A stretch of DNA of 64,000 nucleotides, from contig JANSYP010000003.1 of assembly GCA_024742405.1 (NCBI GenBank), positions 248,001 to 312,000 on the forward strand, read 5' to 3'. The notes beneath the pieces were generated by a model. The model made no database searches and had not been told where the DNA came from. It worked only from the letters and a program-made list of their open reading frames with translations. Both the position numbers and the translations under genes were made by a program. This document shows positions 18,005 through 26,676 of this stretch, one piece after another. Within the stretch, counting starts at the first letter, position 1, and each line of letters starts with the position of its first letter. This DNA comes from Paracoccaceae bacterium (lineage in GTDB: Bacteria > Pseudomonadota > Alphaproteobacteria > Rhodobacterales > Rhodobacteraceae).

Positions 18005-19048
18005 ATGAAAATGCATCTGACGTTACTTGCCACTCTGGCGCTGACTGCCAGTCCTCTGGTGGCACAGGATCTCACCGTGACATCCTTCGGCGGGGCTTAC
18101 GGAGCCGCTCAGAAGGAGCATATGATCGATCCTTTCGTGGCCGAGACCGGCACGAACATCCTGTTTGAAGACTATGGCGGCGGCGTCGCGGAGATGAAGG
18201 CGCAGGTGGAGGCCGGCAACGTTCAATGGGACGTCGTCGATGTTGAGGTTATCGACCTCGAACGCGCATGCGCCGAGGGTTATCTCGAGGTTATCGACCA
18301 AAGCACCCTGCCGGACGGAGACGATGGCACGCCCGCTGCGGAAGATTTCATCCCGGAGGCCTTGGCCAATGAATGCGGCGTCGGGAACATCGTCTGGTCC
18401 ATTGTCTTTGCCGTGAACACCGAGAACGGTCCAGGCCCGCAGACCATCGCGGAGTTCTTTGACAAAGACGCGTTCCCGGGCAAGCGCGGGCTGCGCAAGC
18501 GTCCTCAGGTCAACATGGAATGGGCCCTGATCGCGGACGGCGTCGCCCCCGAGGATGTCTATGAGACGCTTTCGACCGACGAAGGTCAGGCACGGGCCTT
18601 TGCCAAGCTCGACACGATCAAGGACGATATCGTCTGGTACGATAGCTGGTCGCAGGCGCCCGTTTTGCTGAACGATGGCGGCGCACAGATGGTGCAATCC
18701 GCCAATGGGCGCATCTATGCCGCCATCAAGGACGATGGCGCCCCGTTCAGCATCGTTTGGGACAGCCACGTCTATGACCTGGATGTCTGGGCGATCATGA
18801 AGGGGACTCCGCACAAGGAAAAGGCGATGGAGTTCATCCAGTTTGCGACCCGGACAGTGCCGCTGTCAGGGATGCAGGATGTCGCCTACGGCCCGACGCG
18901 CCGCTCCGCCCAAGCGCTGCTGCCGGAAGACGTAAAGCAGGATCTGCCGACGGCGCACCTCGATGAGGGCCTGAAGGCCGATGGCATTTTCTGGGCCGAC
19001 TACGGCGAAAGCCTTGGTGAAAAGTTCAACGAGTGGCTTTTGCAGTGA
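18005..19048 (+). CDS. potD: PotD/PotF-like periplasmic substrate-binding protein
   Basis: This 347-residue binding protein begins with a clear Sec signal peptide (MKMHLTLLATLALTASPLVA, cut before QDL). The mature start LTVTSFGGAYGAAQKEHMI and the conserved VWSIVFAVNTENG segment are typical of the spermidine/putrescine-binding family. It delivers a small ligand to the membrane permeases. The ATG at 18005 follows AAGGAGA at good spacing. A strong hairpin lies directly after the stop codon, a common feature that raises binding-protein expression over the permeases. The true ligand (polyamine, betaine, DMSP or other) cannot be read from sequence. Confidence 0.85.
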   Translation: MKMHLTLLATLALTASPLVAQDLTVTSFGGAYGAAQKEHMIDPFVAETGTNILFEDYGGGVAEMKAQVEAGNVQWDVVDVEVIDLERACAEGYLEVIDQSTLPDGDDGTPAAEDFIPEALANECGVGNIVWSIVFAVNTENGPGPQTIAEFFDKDAFPGKRGLRKRPQVNMEWALIADGVAPEDVYETLSTDEGQARAFAKLDTIKDDIVWYDSWSQAPVLLNDGGAQMVQSANGRIYAAIKDDGAPFSIVWDSHVYDLDVWAIMKGTPHKEKAMEFIQFATRTVPLSGMQDVAYGPTRRSAQALLPEDVKQDLPTAHLDEGLKADGIFWADYGESLGEKFNEWLLQ

Positions 19049-19054
19049 CGCACT

Positions 19055-19083
19055 CCCCCCGCGCCGTCATTCGGCGCGGGGGG
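19055..19083 (+). terminator. Perfect 12-bp stem-loop between binding protein and permease
   Basis: CCCCCCGCGCCG at 19055-19066 and CGGCGCGGGGGG at 19072-19083 form a perfect stem around the loop TCATT. No T run follows, so it is probably a partial terminator or an RNA-stabilising element rather than a full stop. It starts 6 nt after the binding-protein stop and ends 14 nt before the permease start. Confidence 0.75.
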
Positions 19084-19097
19084 ATGGACATCATGCC

Positions 19098-20339
19098 ATG
19101 AGCGACACCGCAGCAGGACTGAACCCGGCCGACGCCCGCAACGCGGCGCGCGACGTGCGCAGGCGAAAGCTGCAGGCGTTCCTGTTCGTGACGCCGCTGC
19201 TGGTATTCATCATCTTTGCCTTCGTGGCACCGATCGCGACGATGCTTTATCGCAGCGTGCACAACCCCACTGTCGCGAACCTTGTGCCAGAGACATTGGC
19301 GGCGCTTGACGATTGGTCGGGGAATGCCGTTCCTGACGATGCCGTCCTGATCCAGTTCGCAACGGACATGAAGCGGATGGCGAACGACCGCACGTCTGGC
19401 CAGCTCGCCGACGAAATCAACCGGGCATTACCCGGGATGTCCAGCGTCGTGAAATCAACAGCGCGCAGCCTGCGCAGGGTGGATGACGCGGAGATTTCCG
19501 CCAATGGTGCGACACTTCTGCTGGAGGCAAATGACCGATGGTCGGATCCGACGACATGGCATGCGTTGAAGGCCGCCGGTCAGGTCTATTCGTCCAGCTA
19601 CTACCTGACATCCGTCGACCTTGAACGCACAGCCGACGGCGGTATTGCGCAACGGGATACCCAGATCTACGTCAAGCTCTACACCAAGACCTTGCGCATG
19701 GCCCTGACCATTACGGTTCTGACCATCGTACTGGGCTATCCGCTTGCCTTCTTCATGGCGCACGCGTCCGACGGCCTCGCCAATTTCCTGATGGTGTTCG
19801 TGCTCTTGCCGTTCTGGACCTCTCTGTTGGTGCGAACGACCGCGTGGATCGCGCTGCTCCAGACGAACGGCGTAGTGAACTCCAGCCTCATGGCTCTGGG
19901 GATCACCGATGAACCGATCGAGATGCTCTATACGCAATTCTCAACGATCATCGCGATGACCCACATCCTGCTGCCCTTCATGGTCCTACCGCTCTATGCG
20001 GTCATGCGCGGGATCGACAGCAGCTACATGCGCGCCGCCATCTCCATGGGGAGCCGGCCACTCGGTGCCTGGTACAAGATCTACCTGCCAATGAGCCTGC
20101 CGGGGCTCTCGGCCGGGGCGCTGCTCGTCTTCATCATTTCTGTCGGCTACTACATCACGCCTGCCCTGGTCGGTGGCACGGACGGACAGATGATCTCCAA
20201 TATCATCGCGTTCCACATGCAGCAGTCCAACAACTGGGAGCTTGCAGCGGCGTTGGGCTCGCTTCTGCTAATCCTCATCCTGCTGCTCTACTGGCTGTTC
20301 GACAGGTTCGTGGGCACCGACAATCTCAAGCTGGGATAG
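19098..20339 (+). CDS. potB: PotB-like ABC permease with enlarged first periplasmic loop
   Basis: This 413-residue permease has the MetI-type core in its C-terminal half (helices from about residue 195, with the ATPase-contact EAA-like loop AAISMGSRPLGAWYKIYLP). One helix near residues 28-50 is followed by about 140 hydrophilic residues before the second helix. Typical PotB proteins are about 285 residues, so the extra length lies in this predicted periplasmic loop. The start is ATG 19098. It is co-transcribed with the neighbouring pot genes and pairs with the PotC-like protein. The loop may contact the binding protein; that is inference. Confidence 0.82.
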   Translation: MSDTAAGLNPADARNAARDVRRRKLQAFLFVTPLLVFIIFAFVAPIATMLYRSVHNPTVANLVPETLAALDDWSGNAVPDDAVLIQFATDMKRMANDRTSGQLADEINRALPGMSSVVKSTARSLRRVDDAEISANGATLLLEANDRWSDPTTWHALKAAGQVYSSSYYLTSVDLERTADGGIAQRDTQIYVKLYTKTLRMALTITVLTIVLGYPLAFFMAHASDGLANFLMVFVLLPFWTSLLVRTTAWIALLQTNGVVNSSLMALGITDEPIEMLYTQFSTIIAMTHILLPFMVLPLYAVMRGIDSSYMRAAISMGSRPLGAWYKIYLPMSLPGLSAGALLVFIISVGYYITPALVGGTDGQMISNIIAFHMQQSNNWELAAALGSLLLILILLLYWLFDRFVGTDNLKLG

Positions 20340-20342
20340 GTC

Positions 20343-21191
20343 ATGAAACGCTTCCCGGAGTATTACACAATCTGGAACATCGCGGGCCACTACGGGCTCC
20401 GGATCTTTGCGTTGCTGGTGCTGATCTTCCTGATGCTGCCCATCCTCGTAATCATGCCATTGTCGTTTAACTCGGAGCCGTTTTTCACCTTCACCGAAGG
20501 CATGCTGGCGCTTGATGCCGAGGCCTACTCTCTGCGTTGGTACCAAGAGGTTGTAGATGACGACAAATGGCGCCTCGCGATCCGGAACAGTTTTGTTGTG
20601 GGGATCGCCGCGGCGCTCATCGCCACGGTGCTTGGAACGCTTGCGGCCGTGGGCTTGGCCTCTCCGTGGATGCCCTACAAGCGGTTCATCACGGCGCTTT
20701 TACTCTCCCCGATGATCGTGCCGCTGATCATTATCGCAGCCGGCATGTTCTTCTTTTACACCCGGTTCAATTTGGTCGGCACCTTTGCGGGCCTGATCAT
20801 CGCTCATGCGGCTCTGGGCGTGCCCTTCGTGATCATCACTGTCACGGCGACGCTCAGCGGTTTTGACAGGTCCCTGTTCGTCGCCGGGCTCAGCCTCGGC
20901 GCGGGGCCGTTCAAGGTTTTCTGGGACGTCGTCATCCCGTTGATCCGGCCTGGCGTCATCTCGGGCGGGCTGTTCGCTTTCGTGACCTCGTTCGATGAGG
21001 TCGTATTGGTCCTGTTCCTGGCCGGACCCGAGCAGCGCACAATCCCGAGACAGATGTTCTCGGGATTGCGCGAACAGATCAATCCCACGATCCTTGCCGT
21101 TGCGACTCTTCTCGTCGTGCTGTCCGCAGCATTGCTGTTCACGCTCGAGGCCTTGCGCCGACGATCCGTGCGGCTCAGCGGGTCAGCCTAG
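20343..21191 (+). CDS. potC: PotC-like ABC permease
   Basis: This 282-residue permease has six predicted helices and the MetI-type EAA-like loop GLSLGAGPFKVFWDVVIPLI near residue 185. It starts 3 nt after the preceding stop. The central residues TSFDEVVLVLFLAGPEQRT are typical of PotC. It forms the heterodimeric channel with the PotB-like protein. It is the last gene of this importer, and no credible gene follows for about 750 bp. Confidence 0.85.
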   Translation: MKRFPEYYTIWNIAGHYGLRIFALLVLIFLMLPILVIMPLSFNSEPFFTFTEGMLALDAEAYSLRWYQEVVDDDKWRLAIRNSFVVGIAAALIATVLGTLAAVGLASPWMPYKRFITALLLSPMIVPLIIIAAGMFFFYTRFNLVGTFAGLIIAHAALGVPFVIITVTATLSGFDRSLFVAGLSLGAGPFKVFWDVVIPLIRPGVISGGLFAFVTSFDEVVLVLFLAGPEQRTIPRQMFSGLREQINPTILAVATLLVVLSAALLFTLEALRRRSVRLSGSA

Positions 21192-21950
21192 ACGCGCGAC
21201 CCATAAAGGGGTCCTGAGCCAGAGCGAGTTTTGGGTGATAACACGGGGATGGGAGGAGTTCTCAGATGCCCGCGGAGTGTTTCCCGGACGAGCAGATCGC
21301 CTTCGCGCTATGCCATGCCGAGGCAGGAACAACGTTTGGCGGAATATGCCGCAAGAAGAGACGCGTCCGGCCTCTCTGCTGGGCGAATGCTGCGACGAAA
21401 GACCAAAAGCCTGCTACACCATGGCCACCGGCGCTCGCCGCTACCGCGCGAGCCGCGCAGTCGACAGCATAACGAGCATCTGACGGGGCCAAGCAGCCGC
21501 TATTGTTCGAACCCGATGGCGCTCCCTGGCGACTTGCTCTCCACGGCCGGCATACACCAATGGATCGATCGCTAGAGGGCAGATGACAACGACCGCATTC
21601 GGCGCTCAGAGATTCGAGGCCGAACGAACTCGGAGCCCAACTTAAACCACCCCCAAAAGTTGTGTAACGGCCGAACCAGATATGGGGGGAGCCCCATCAA
21701 CCGGACGGACTCCCCCCTCCAACTTGAAGAAGAAACGAGGCTCAGGTCACAAGTTTATACTCGTCTGGAAAACAGGACGTAGACCCTGATCGACTCTTTC
21801 TCGGTATCTCCTACGAGACACGTGGGTCGATCAACAACGGACAGGGCTAGGTTAACCTTACGTAAAGGATTAGTTGAAAGACTAGTAATAGTTTGTTTTC
21901 AAAATATTACCAATTCCATCGGAAAACCTCTAGAAAAGTAAGGACTTCAG
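21192..21950. other. Intergenic with transposase remnant and inverted repeat
   Basis: The left part carries an IS3-type orfA remnant listed separately. An inverted repeat GGGGGGAG (21684-21691) and CTCCCCCC (21710-21717) encloses 18 nt. From about 21700 to 21950 the DNA is clearly more AT-rich and probably holds the promoter of the ion-channel gene. No other gene is seen. Confidence 0.4.
21266..21420 (+). pseudogene. IS3-family orfA transposase remnant
   Basis: The reading PDEQIAFALCHAEAGTTFGG, then ICRK, closely resembles the helix-turn-helix start of IS3-group orfA proteins, which typically read EEQI-ALRQAEAGTPVAEICRK. Continuity is lost to a frameshift soon afterwards. It is too short to be functional. 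Confidence 0.6.
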
Positions 21951-23423
21951 GTGCCTTTTTCGAAATGCGAAACAGGCTACCATTGGGAGAGACGTGCGCG
22001 CGCGCCCTTCGCACTCGGCGTGCCAATTGGCTGCTTTAGTTTGCGCAACCGATCCAAGTTTGGGTTTCGTTCTGCCACTGTGCCATGCCAACCGAATCCA
22101 TTGGGCGCAGGTCTGTACGTCAATCTATCCGAAGGCACCGTCAAGCTTGAGACCGGAATAGATCGCTGTTCTAAATCGCATGCAGCTTGGCGATCGAAGC
22201 GAAATGCGAACGAAAGCTCTAGTGAAAATCCTTTTTCCGAAAACGCAAATCTCATTTCACGATTCGGGCAATTTTTTTGGGCACTTTGTTGCTCACGATC
22301 GGCGCTTGCTCTCAGCATTGTGCTGGTTTTGAGTGCCTTTGGCGAAGTCCATGCCGCCGAAGATCCGGCGCCACAAGACATTCAGAATGTCGTGGAAGAT
22401 GCATCGTCTATCGACAATGCGCTCTCCTTAACCGGGCTTGAGAAAGAGCCCAGCCAAGCGGCCCCGGAAGCCTATCAGTCAGAATTGAAATCCGATCCGT
22501 TCGCCGGAACTCCGATCACCATGCATCTTCGGTTGAAAGACCTTGAAATCGCGGAGGTTGATTTGGGCGCAAACACCTTCGAGGCCCACTTTGAGTTGCT
22601 GATGTCATGGCGTGATCCTCCGGCGAGCGAAGAATCACCCATCGAACCCTTTACCCCGAAAATCGTCTTTGCAAACGCCGAAGCGGAGCTTTCCAATACG
22701 ATATTCGGCGTTTCGCGACTGGAGGACGGTGCGATCAGCGTCTGGAGCAGTCATCGCATCGTATTTTCAGCACCACTTCAGGCACGTCACTATCCGTTTG
22801 ATACGCAGGTTTTGCCCGTAACTGTTCTGATCGATGCCGACACAGATCGACCGGTCGACTATGATTTCCGCAGAGTTGAAAATGAAGCCGACGAAGCGCA
22901 CCATGATTGGAAGATTACCTCTTTGGACAGCGCAACGATTCCGTTTGGCTTTCATTCTGAGGGTTTCGGCGTTCAAAGCTCTGCTTTGCAACTGAGCATC
23001 GAAGCACAGCGTTCTTACCTAAAGCCCTTTCTCCTGGTGTTTTTACCAATCGCCGGCGCTGCACTGATTTCGATCACGACCTTCGGGTTGCCGGCCGGGG
23101 ATACGGCGAGCCGCCAAGGGATGTCGACAACCGCCCTGCTTCTCGCCATCGCATTCACCTTTACGCTTTATGATCTGATCTCGTTCGATACAGAGTTGGG
23201 ACTGTCGCGAATAACAGTGTTTTTTCTTGTTTGCATGGCAATTCCCCTTATCGCGTTCTTCTTCTCGCTTCTCCATCTGTCGATCCGAACCGCGATGGGC
23301 GAAGACCGCGTCAGTGTGATTGAAAGCACTCTTTTTTGGTCCTCATTAGCGGCGATTGCAGCGACTTATTTTTTCACCTGGAACTGCGGAACGTTCCTGT
23401 CTCCGCCGACCTGTTTGCAATGA
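21951..23423 (+). CDS. Probable pentameric ligand-gated ion channel (Cys-loop superfamily, prokaryotic)
   Basis: The 490-residue product shows the architecture of GLIC/ELIC-type channels. An extracellular beta-rich domain (about 185-355) includes LLMSWRDPP, FTPKIVFANAEAE and the hallmark loop with YPFDTQ at residues 281-286. Four membrane helices follow at about 359-380, 391-411, 421-445 and 459-477. The loop cysteines of animal receptors are absent, as in other bacterial members. A signal-like hydrophobic stretch at 105-135 ends in VHAAED and is preceded by about 100 unusual residues. The start is GTG 21951 with AAGGA upstream; a later start is possible. The gene is more AT-rich than its neighbours, suggesting transfer. 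Ligand and ion selectivity are unknown. The next gene follows after 12 nt. Confidence 0.75.
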   Translation: MPFSKCETGYHWERRARAPFALGVPIGCFSLRNRSKFGFRSATVPCQPNPLGAGLYVNLSEGTVKLETGIDRCSKSHAAWRSKRNANESSSENPFSENANLISRFGQFFWALCCSRSALALSIVLVLSAFGEVHAAEDPAPQDIQNVVEDASSIDNALSLTGLEKEPSQAAPEAYQSELKSDPFAGTPITMHLRLKDLEIAEVDLGANTFEAHFELLMSWRDPPASEESPIEPFTPKIVFANAEAELSNTIFGVSRLEDGAISVWSSHRIVFSAPLQARHYPFDTQVLPVTVLIDADTDRPVDYDFRRVENEADEAHHDWKITSLDSATIPFGFHSEGFGVQSSALQLSIEAQRSYLKPFLLVFLPIAGAALISITTFGLPAGDTASRQGMSTTALLLAIAFTFTLYDLISFDTELGLSRITVFFLVCMAIPLIAFFFSLLHLSIRTAMGEDRVSVIESTLFWSSLAAIAATYFFTWNCGTFLSPPTCLQ

Positions 23424-23435
23424 GGAAGGATCACG

Positions 23436-24167
23436 ATGTCTTATAGCAGTCTCCTACCCGTTGTGAGCGTCGCGACCCTGACCCTTCTGGAAACCATTGT
23501 CGGATTGCCTTTTCTGCCGGATGCAATGGATCTGTCGAAGAGAAATGCCGGTACCGTCGGAGCATCGCTTGAATCCGTTTTCGCGACAACTCGAGAACAG
23601 CGCCAAACTGTACAGCAGCAGGAACGCGTGAGTTTTTCCGATAGTCTGGCCCAAGAGCTGGAGCTGCTGCGCAGGTCGGGGGGAAGCGCAAACGCCCCAA
23701 CTGACAGTGTCGACGCTCAAACTGTTCAAGCCGAGGCGAGTGCGAAGAGCACTGAAGGTGTGCAGGCAGCACAGGAGCCCGTCGTCGCGCCCGCTTCGGA
23801 GACAGCGGTTGTGACCCCTCCGGTGGCGCCCGAAAGCTTGATGTCACTCTTCAACAGCCGCTCTCTGGGCGGTGGAGCTATCTCGGGTGAAGCTGGTTCG
23901 GCGTCTGTCCTTCCAACGCGGTTCGCATCGCTTTCCCCGGACGATCTAAGTTTGGGTGAATCGTTCTTTGATCCGACCAGTCCCGGTTCGCGACCGTTGA
24001 CCACACAACCAAGTCCCGTGCGCCCCACAATACCCGGTTCCATTACCGACGTTCCGGCAGTTAGCCTGCCGATGCCTATCCTGCTCATGCTTGGCGCGCT
24101 GGCGTGCCTCGTTTTCCTTCGCTTTCAGCGCGCGCTCTCCTCAGTTTCGTTGGCGCGGACCGGTTGA
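23436..24167 (+). CDS. Low-complexity secreted protein with C-terminal sorting-like tail
   Basis: This 243-residue protein of unknown function starts 12 nt after the channel gene with a good GGAAGGA ribosome site, so the two are probably co-transcribed. The N-terminus is hydrophobic (LLPVVSVATLTLLETIVG). The middle is rich in Ala, Ser, Gln, Val and Pro and looks disordered. The C-terminus reads VPAVSLPMPILLMLGALACL followed by basic residues. This resembles a PEP-CTERM or VPLPA-CTERM exosortase signal: a proline-rich motif, one helix and a basic end. It may be a surface or periplasmic partner of the channel. The sorting assignment is tentative because the motif deviates from consensus. Confidence 0.6.
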   Translation: MSYSSLLPVVSVATLTLLETIVGLPFLPDAMDLSKRNAGTVGASLESVFATTREQRQTVQQQERVSFSDSLAQELELLRRSGGSANAPTDSVDAQTVQAEASAKSTEGVQAAQEPVVAPASETAVVTPPVAPESLMSLFNSRSLGGGAISGEAGSASVLPTRFASLSPDDLSLGESFFDPTSPGSRPLTTQPSPVRPTIPGSITDVPAVSLPMPILLMLGALACLVFLRFQRALSSVSLARTG

Positions 24168-24314
24168 GGACTTTGACAAGGAAATGGCTCGCTGCCTTTT
24201 TCGTGGACACCGAAAGTAGGTGCTCCATGAGCCTGGACGTTTCGAGTGGCGGGGCGACGCGAGATCTACTTTCGAGAGTAGCTTGATCGCTGCGTGTTGC
24301 GTCTTCTTGGTTGG

Positions 24315-24566
24315 GACTGGCGCAAGGTCAAACCGGTCGTGGTCACGGGGTTCCGGTCACAAGGCACGCACTTTGCCGAGGTGATGGGAAGGATCGGCCT
24401 GGCACCGCAGTCACAGAGCCGGTGGCCCCAGCACTATGGCGGGACGAGCCGGGATCAGATGAAAGGTGTGTAGGAGCGTGGGAAGGAAAACGCCCGGCCG
24501 TGGCCTGCAGTTTCTGTCCTCACATTCGATAAATTGGGACTTCTGCAAACGTGCGCAGAGCGAATA
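24315..24566 (+). pseudogene. IS3-family orfA transposase remnant
   Basis: A forward reading GTHFAEVMGRIGLAPQSQSR, then WPQHYGGTSRDQMK, aligns with the usual SIADV-RQIGVTEVTFYRWRKEYGGLSRDQ-KRL of IS3-group orfA. After a stop and frameshift it continues ERGKENARPWPAVSVLTFDK, matching the ENARLRRAVSDLTLDK part. It is broken and non-functional. Confidence 0.7.
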
Positions 24567-24700
24567 GTCTCCTCCCTTAGGAGCGCATGACGCTCAGACC
24601 AAGCGCCAACTTAGCAAACCCCTGCTTTTGTTATCTCCGCAGAGGAAATCGAACGCGCGTCACCCTTTCCTGGCGTGACAGTCCGATTGACGAAAGTGCC

Positions 24701-25990
24701 CTAGTTCCGAACGAGAGCAGGCAGCCAGGTGGCCAGCCCCGGGACGGCGATCGCGATCAGGAGAAAACAGACTATGCCCAGGAAGAAGGGCGTGTTCGCC
24801 CGCATGACCCGGATCTGATCGACATTGGCGATCTTGCCCACGATGATCAGCGCGATGGCCATGGGCGGCGTGACCTGCCCTATGACGACGGCAATCACCA
24901 TCAGCACGCCAAAATGAACGAGATCGACATCGTAGGCGATCAGCGTTGGCAGGATGATCGGCATGAGAACGGGAATGAGCGGATCGAGGATCATACCCGC
25001 GAGGATCGCAAGGATCAGCAGCGCCAGAAGCCTCAGATACATGCTGTCGACCACGGTCACCATGTCGATGAATTCGACCAGGAACTCCGGTACGCGCGCA
25101 TTCGTCAGGGCAGACCCGAGCGCAAAGGACAGCCCTACGATAATCAACAGCTCTCCGCTCAATTGCACCGCGTTCGCGAGCACGCGGTAGAGACCGCGCA
25201 GGTCGAGCACCCGGTGCACGAACATGGCCAGCACAAGCGCATAGACCACCGCAAAGGCGCCTGCTTCGGACGGGGTGAAGACGCCGATGACGAGCCCGCC
25301 TACGATGATGAGCGGCATGCCAAAGGAGAGGATGGCGCGGCGCCCGGTGCGCCAGACCTCGTCGAGCGAGAAGTCGGCATAGGCCTTCCACCCCCTGCGT
25401 TTGGCCAGCCAGGCGACGATCATCATCTGGCTGAGGCCGAGCAAAAGCCCCGGGATCAGCCCGGCCAGGAACAGCGCACCGAGCGAGACACCAGTCATCG
25501 CCGAATAGAGGATCATGGGAGAGCTGGGTGGGATCATCGGCCCGATGCCCGCGGAGGACGCGGTGAGCGCCGCGGAGAAATCCGCAGGATAGCCGTTCTT
25601 CTTCATCTCCGGGATCACGATGGAACCCGTGCCGGCCAGATCGGCCGTCGACGACCCGATCATGCCGCCGAAGAACATGCTGGTGACGACATTCACATGG
25701 GCGAGCCCGCCGCGAAACGCGCCGACGAGGGCGCGGGCGAACTCGAAGATCCGGCCGGAAATGCCGCCCGCGTTCATGAGCCCGCCGGCGAGCACGAAGA
25801 GCGGCAGGGCAATCAGGACGAACCGGCCGATGCCCGACATCATGGTCTGCGGGAGCGTCATCATCCATGCGCCGGACATGAAGTTGCCGAAGAAGACCAC
25901 AGCCATGATCGCGACGACCATCGGGATCCGGAACACCAGAAGGCCACAAAGCAGTAGGATGGACAGGCCCGCGCCGAGAAGAGGTGTCAT
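24701..25990 (-). CDS. dctM: TRAP transporter large permease (DctM family)
   Basis: This 429-residue protein has about 12 hydrophobic helices and DctM hallmarks such as FFGGMIGSSTADLAGTGSIV, IPPSSPMILYSAMTGVSLGA and VTPPMAIALIIVGKIANVD. It forms the sodium-coupled channel of a TRAP transporter that imports an organic acid bound by DctP. Its ATG overlaps the DctQ stop (ATGA), so the genes are translationally coupled. It is the last gene of the dctPQM operon on this strand. The substrate is unknown. Confidence 0.9.
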   Translation of the reverse strand: MTPLLGAGLSILLLCGLLVFRIPMVVAIMAVVFFGNFMSGAWMMTLPQTMMSGIGRFVLIALPLFVLAGGLMNAGGISGRIFEFARALVGAFRGGLAHVNVVTSMFFGGMIGSSTADLAGTGSIVIPEMKKNGYPADFSAALTASSAGIGPMIPPSSPMILYSAMTGVSLGALFLAGLIPGLLLGLSQMMIVAWLAKRRGWKAYADFSLDEVWRTGRRAILSFGMPLIIVGGLVIGVFTPSEAGAFAVVYALVLAMFVHRVLDLRGLYRVLANAVQLSGELLIIVGLSFALGSALTNARVPEFLVEFIDMVTVVDSMYLRLLALLILAILAGMILDPLIPVLMPIILPTLIAYDVDLVHFGVLMVIAVVIGQVTPPMAIALIIVGKIANVDQIRVMRANTPFFLGIVCFLLIAIAVPGLATWLPALVRN

Positions 25991-26574
25991 CCGTTTTGCC
26001 CGCTTCCGGTGCCCGAGCTTTGACGGAAAGCTCCGACAAAGGCCGCCGCATAGGCCATCGCCGCCCCGGCGGCGCCGAAGACAAGCGCAGAAGTCGATAC
26101 ACCCATCGGCAACCCGACATAGAGCGCCATGTCACCACCGAACATCTGCACGAAATCGAAGGAAACGACCGCCATCGTGGCCAACACCAAGCAGTTGAAG
26201 GCGAGACCCGCGCGCGCCACAAATCCATGCATCCAGCGCGGCATCTTCTCAAAGAAGAAGTCGATCCGGATCACCGTCCCTCGCCTGACCGACAGGAAAA
26301 CCCCGGCCATCGCGAGCCACGGCAGGCTCATCTGGACCATCTCCTCGGCCCAGGAAAAGCTGCTGTTCAGCAGGTAACGCGAGGACGCGTTGGCGAACAC
26401 GACCAGCACGATCGAGGCCAGAGCGAGAACACCGATCGCCTCAATCACCCGATTGATCCCGCGGTCCAGACGCCCGAGCCCCGCATCGGGATCGGCAAGC
26501 TCGAGCTTGCGCGCCGAGTGATCGATCTGTTCCGCGACAGCTTTACCATCCCGGTCTCCGCCTGACGTCGTCAT
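25987..26574 (-). CDS. dctQ: TRAP transporter small permease (DctQ family)
   Basis: This 195-residue protein has four membrane helices. The DctQ-type segment SSFSWAEEMVQMSLPWLAMA, then GVFLSVRRG, lies near residues 75-100. The N-terminal 40 residues are hydrophilic and longer than usual. It partners DctM in the membrane. It lies about 100 bp after dctP, with a hairpin between them. Confidence 0.88.
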   Translation of the reverse strand: MTTSGGDRDGKAVAEQIDHSARKLELADPDAGLGRLDRGINRVIEAIGVLALASIVLVVFANASSRYLLNSSFSWAEEMVQMSLPWLAMAGVFLSVRRGTVIRIDFFFEKMPRWMHGFVARAGLAFNCLVLATMAVVSFDFVQMFGGDMALYVGLPMGVSTSALVFGAAGAAMAYAAAFVGAFRQSSGTGSGQNG

Positions 26575-26637
26575 GAGGCGTCCCCTTGCACATCCTGCAG
26601 TTGTCGGTGCTCTGCGCAGCCGTCTGCGTGAGCCGTT

Positions 26638-26664
26638 GACGGCGCGGATCTGAGCCGCGCCGTC
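26638..26664 (-). terminator. Intercistronic hairpin between dctP and dctQ
   Basis: GACGGCGCGG (26638-26647) and CCGCGCCGTC (26655-26664) form a perfect 10-bp stem with a 7-nt loop, 12 nt after the dctP stop. There is no T run on the transcribed strand, so it probably stabilises dctP mRNA or lowers permease expression. Confidence 0.65.
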
Positions 26665-26676
26665 GGATTCAGTGCC

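Noticed and set aside
21684-21717. Intrinsic terminator
   Set aside because: The G-run/C-run inverted repeat has an 18-nt loop, no T run, and lies about 490 bp after the last gene; it was left as an unexplained repeat.
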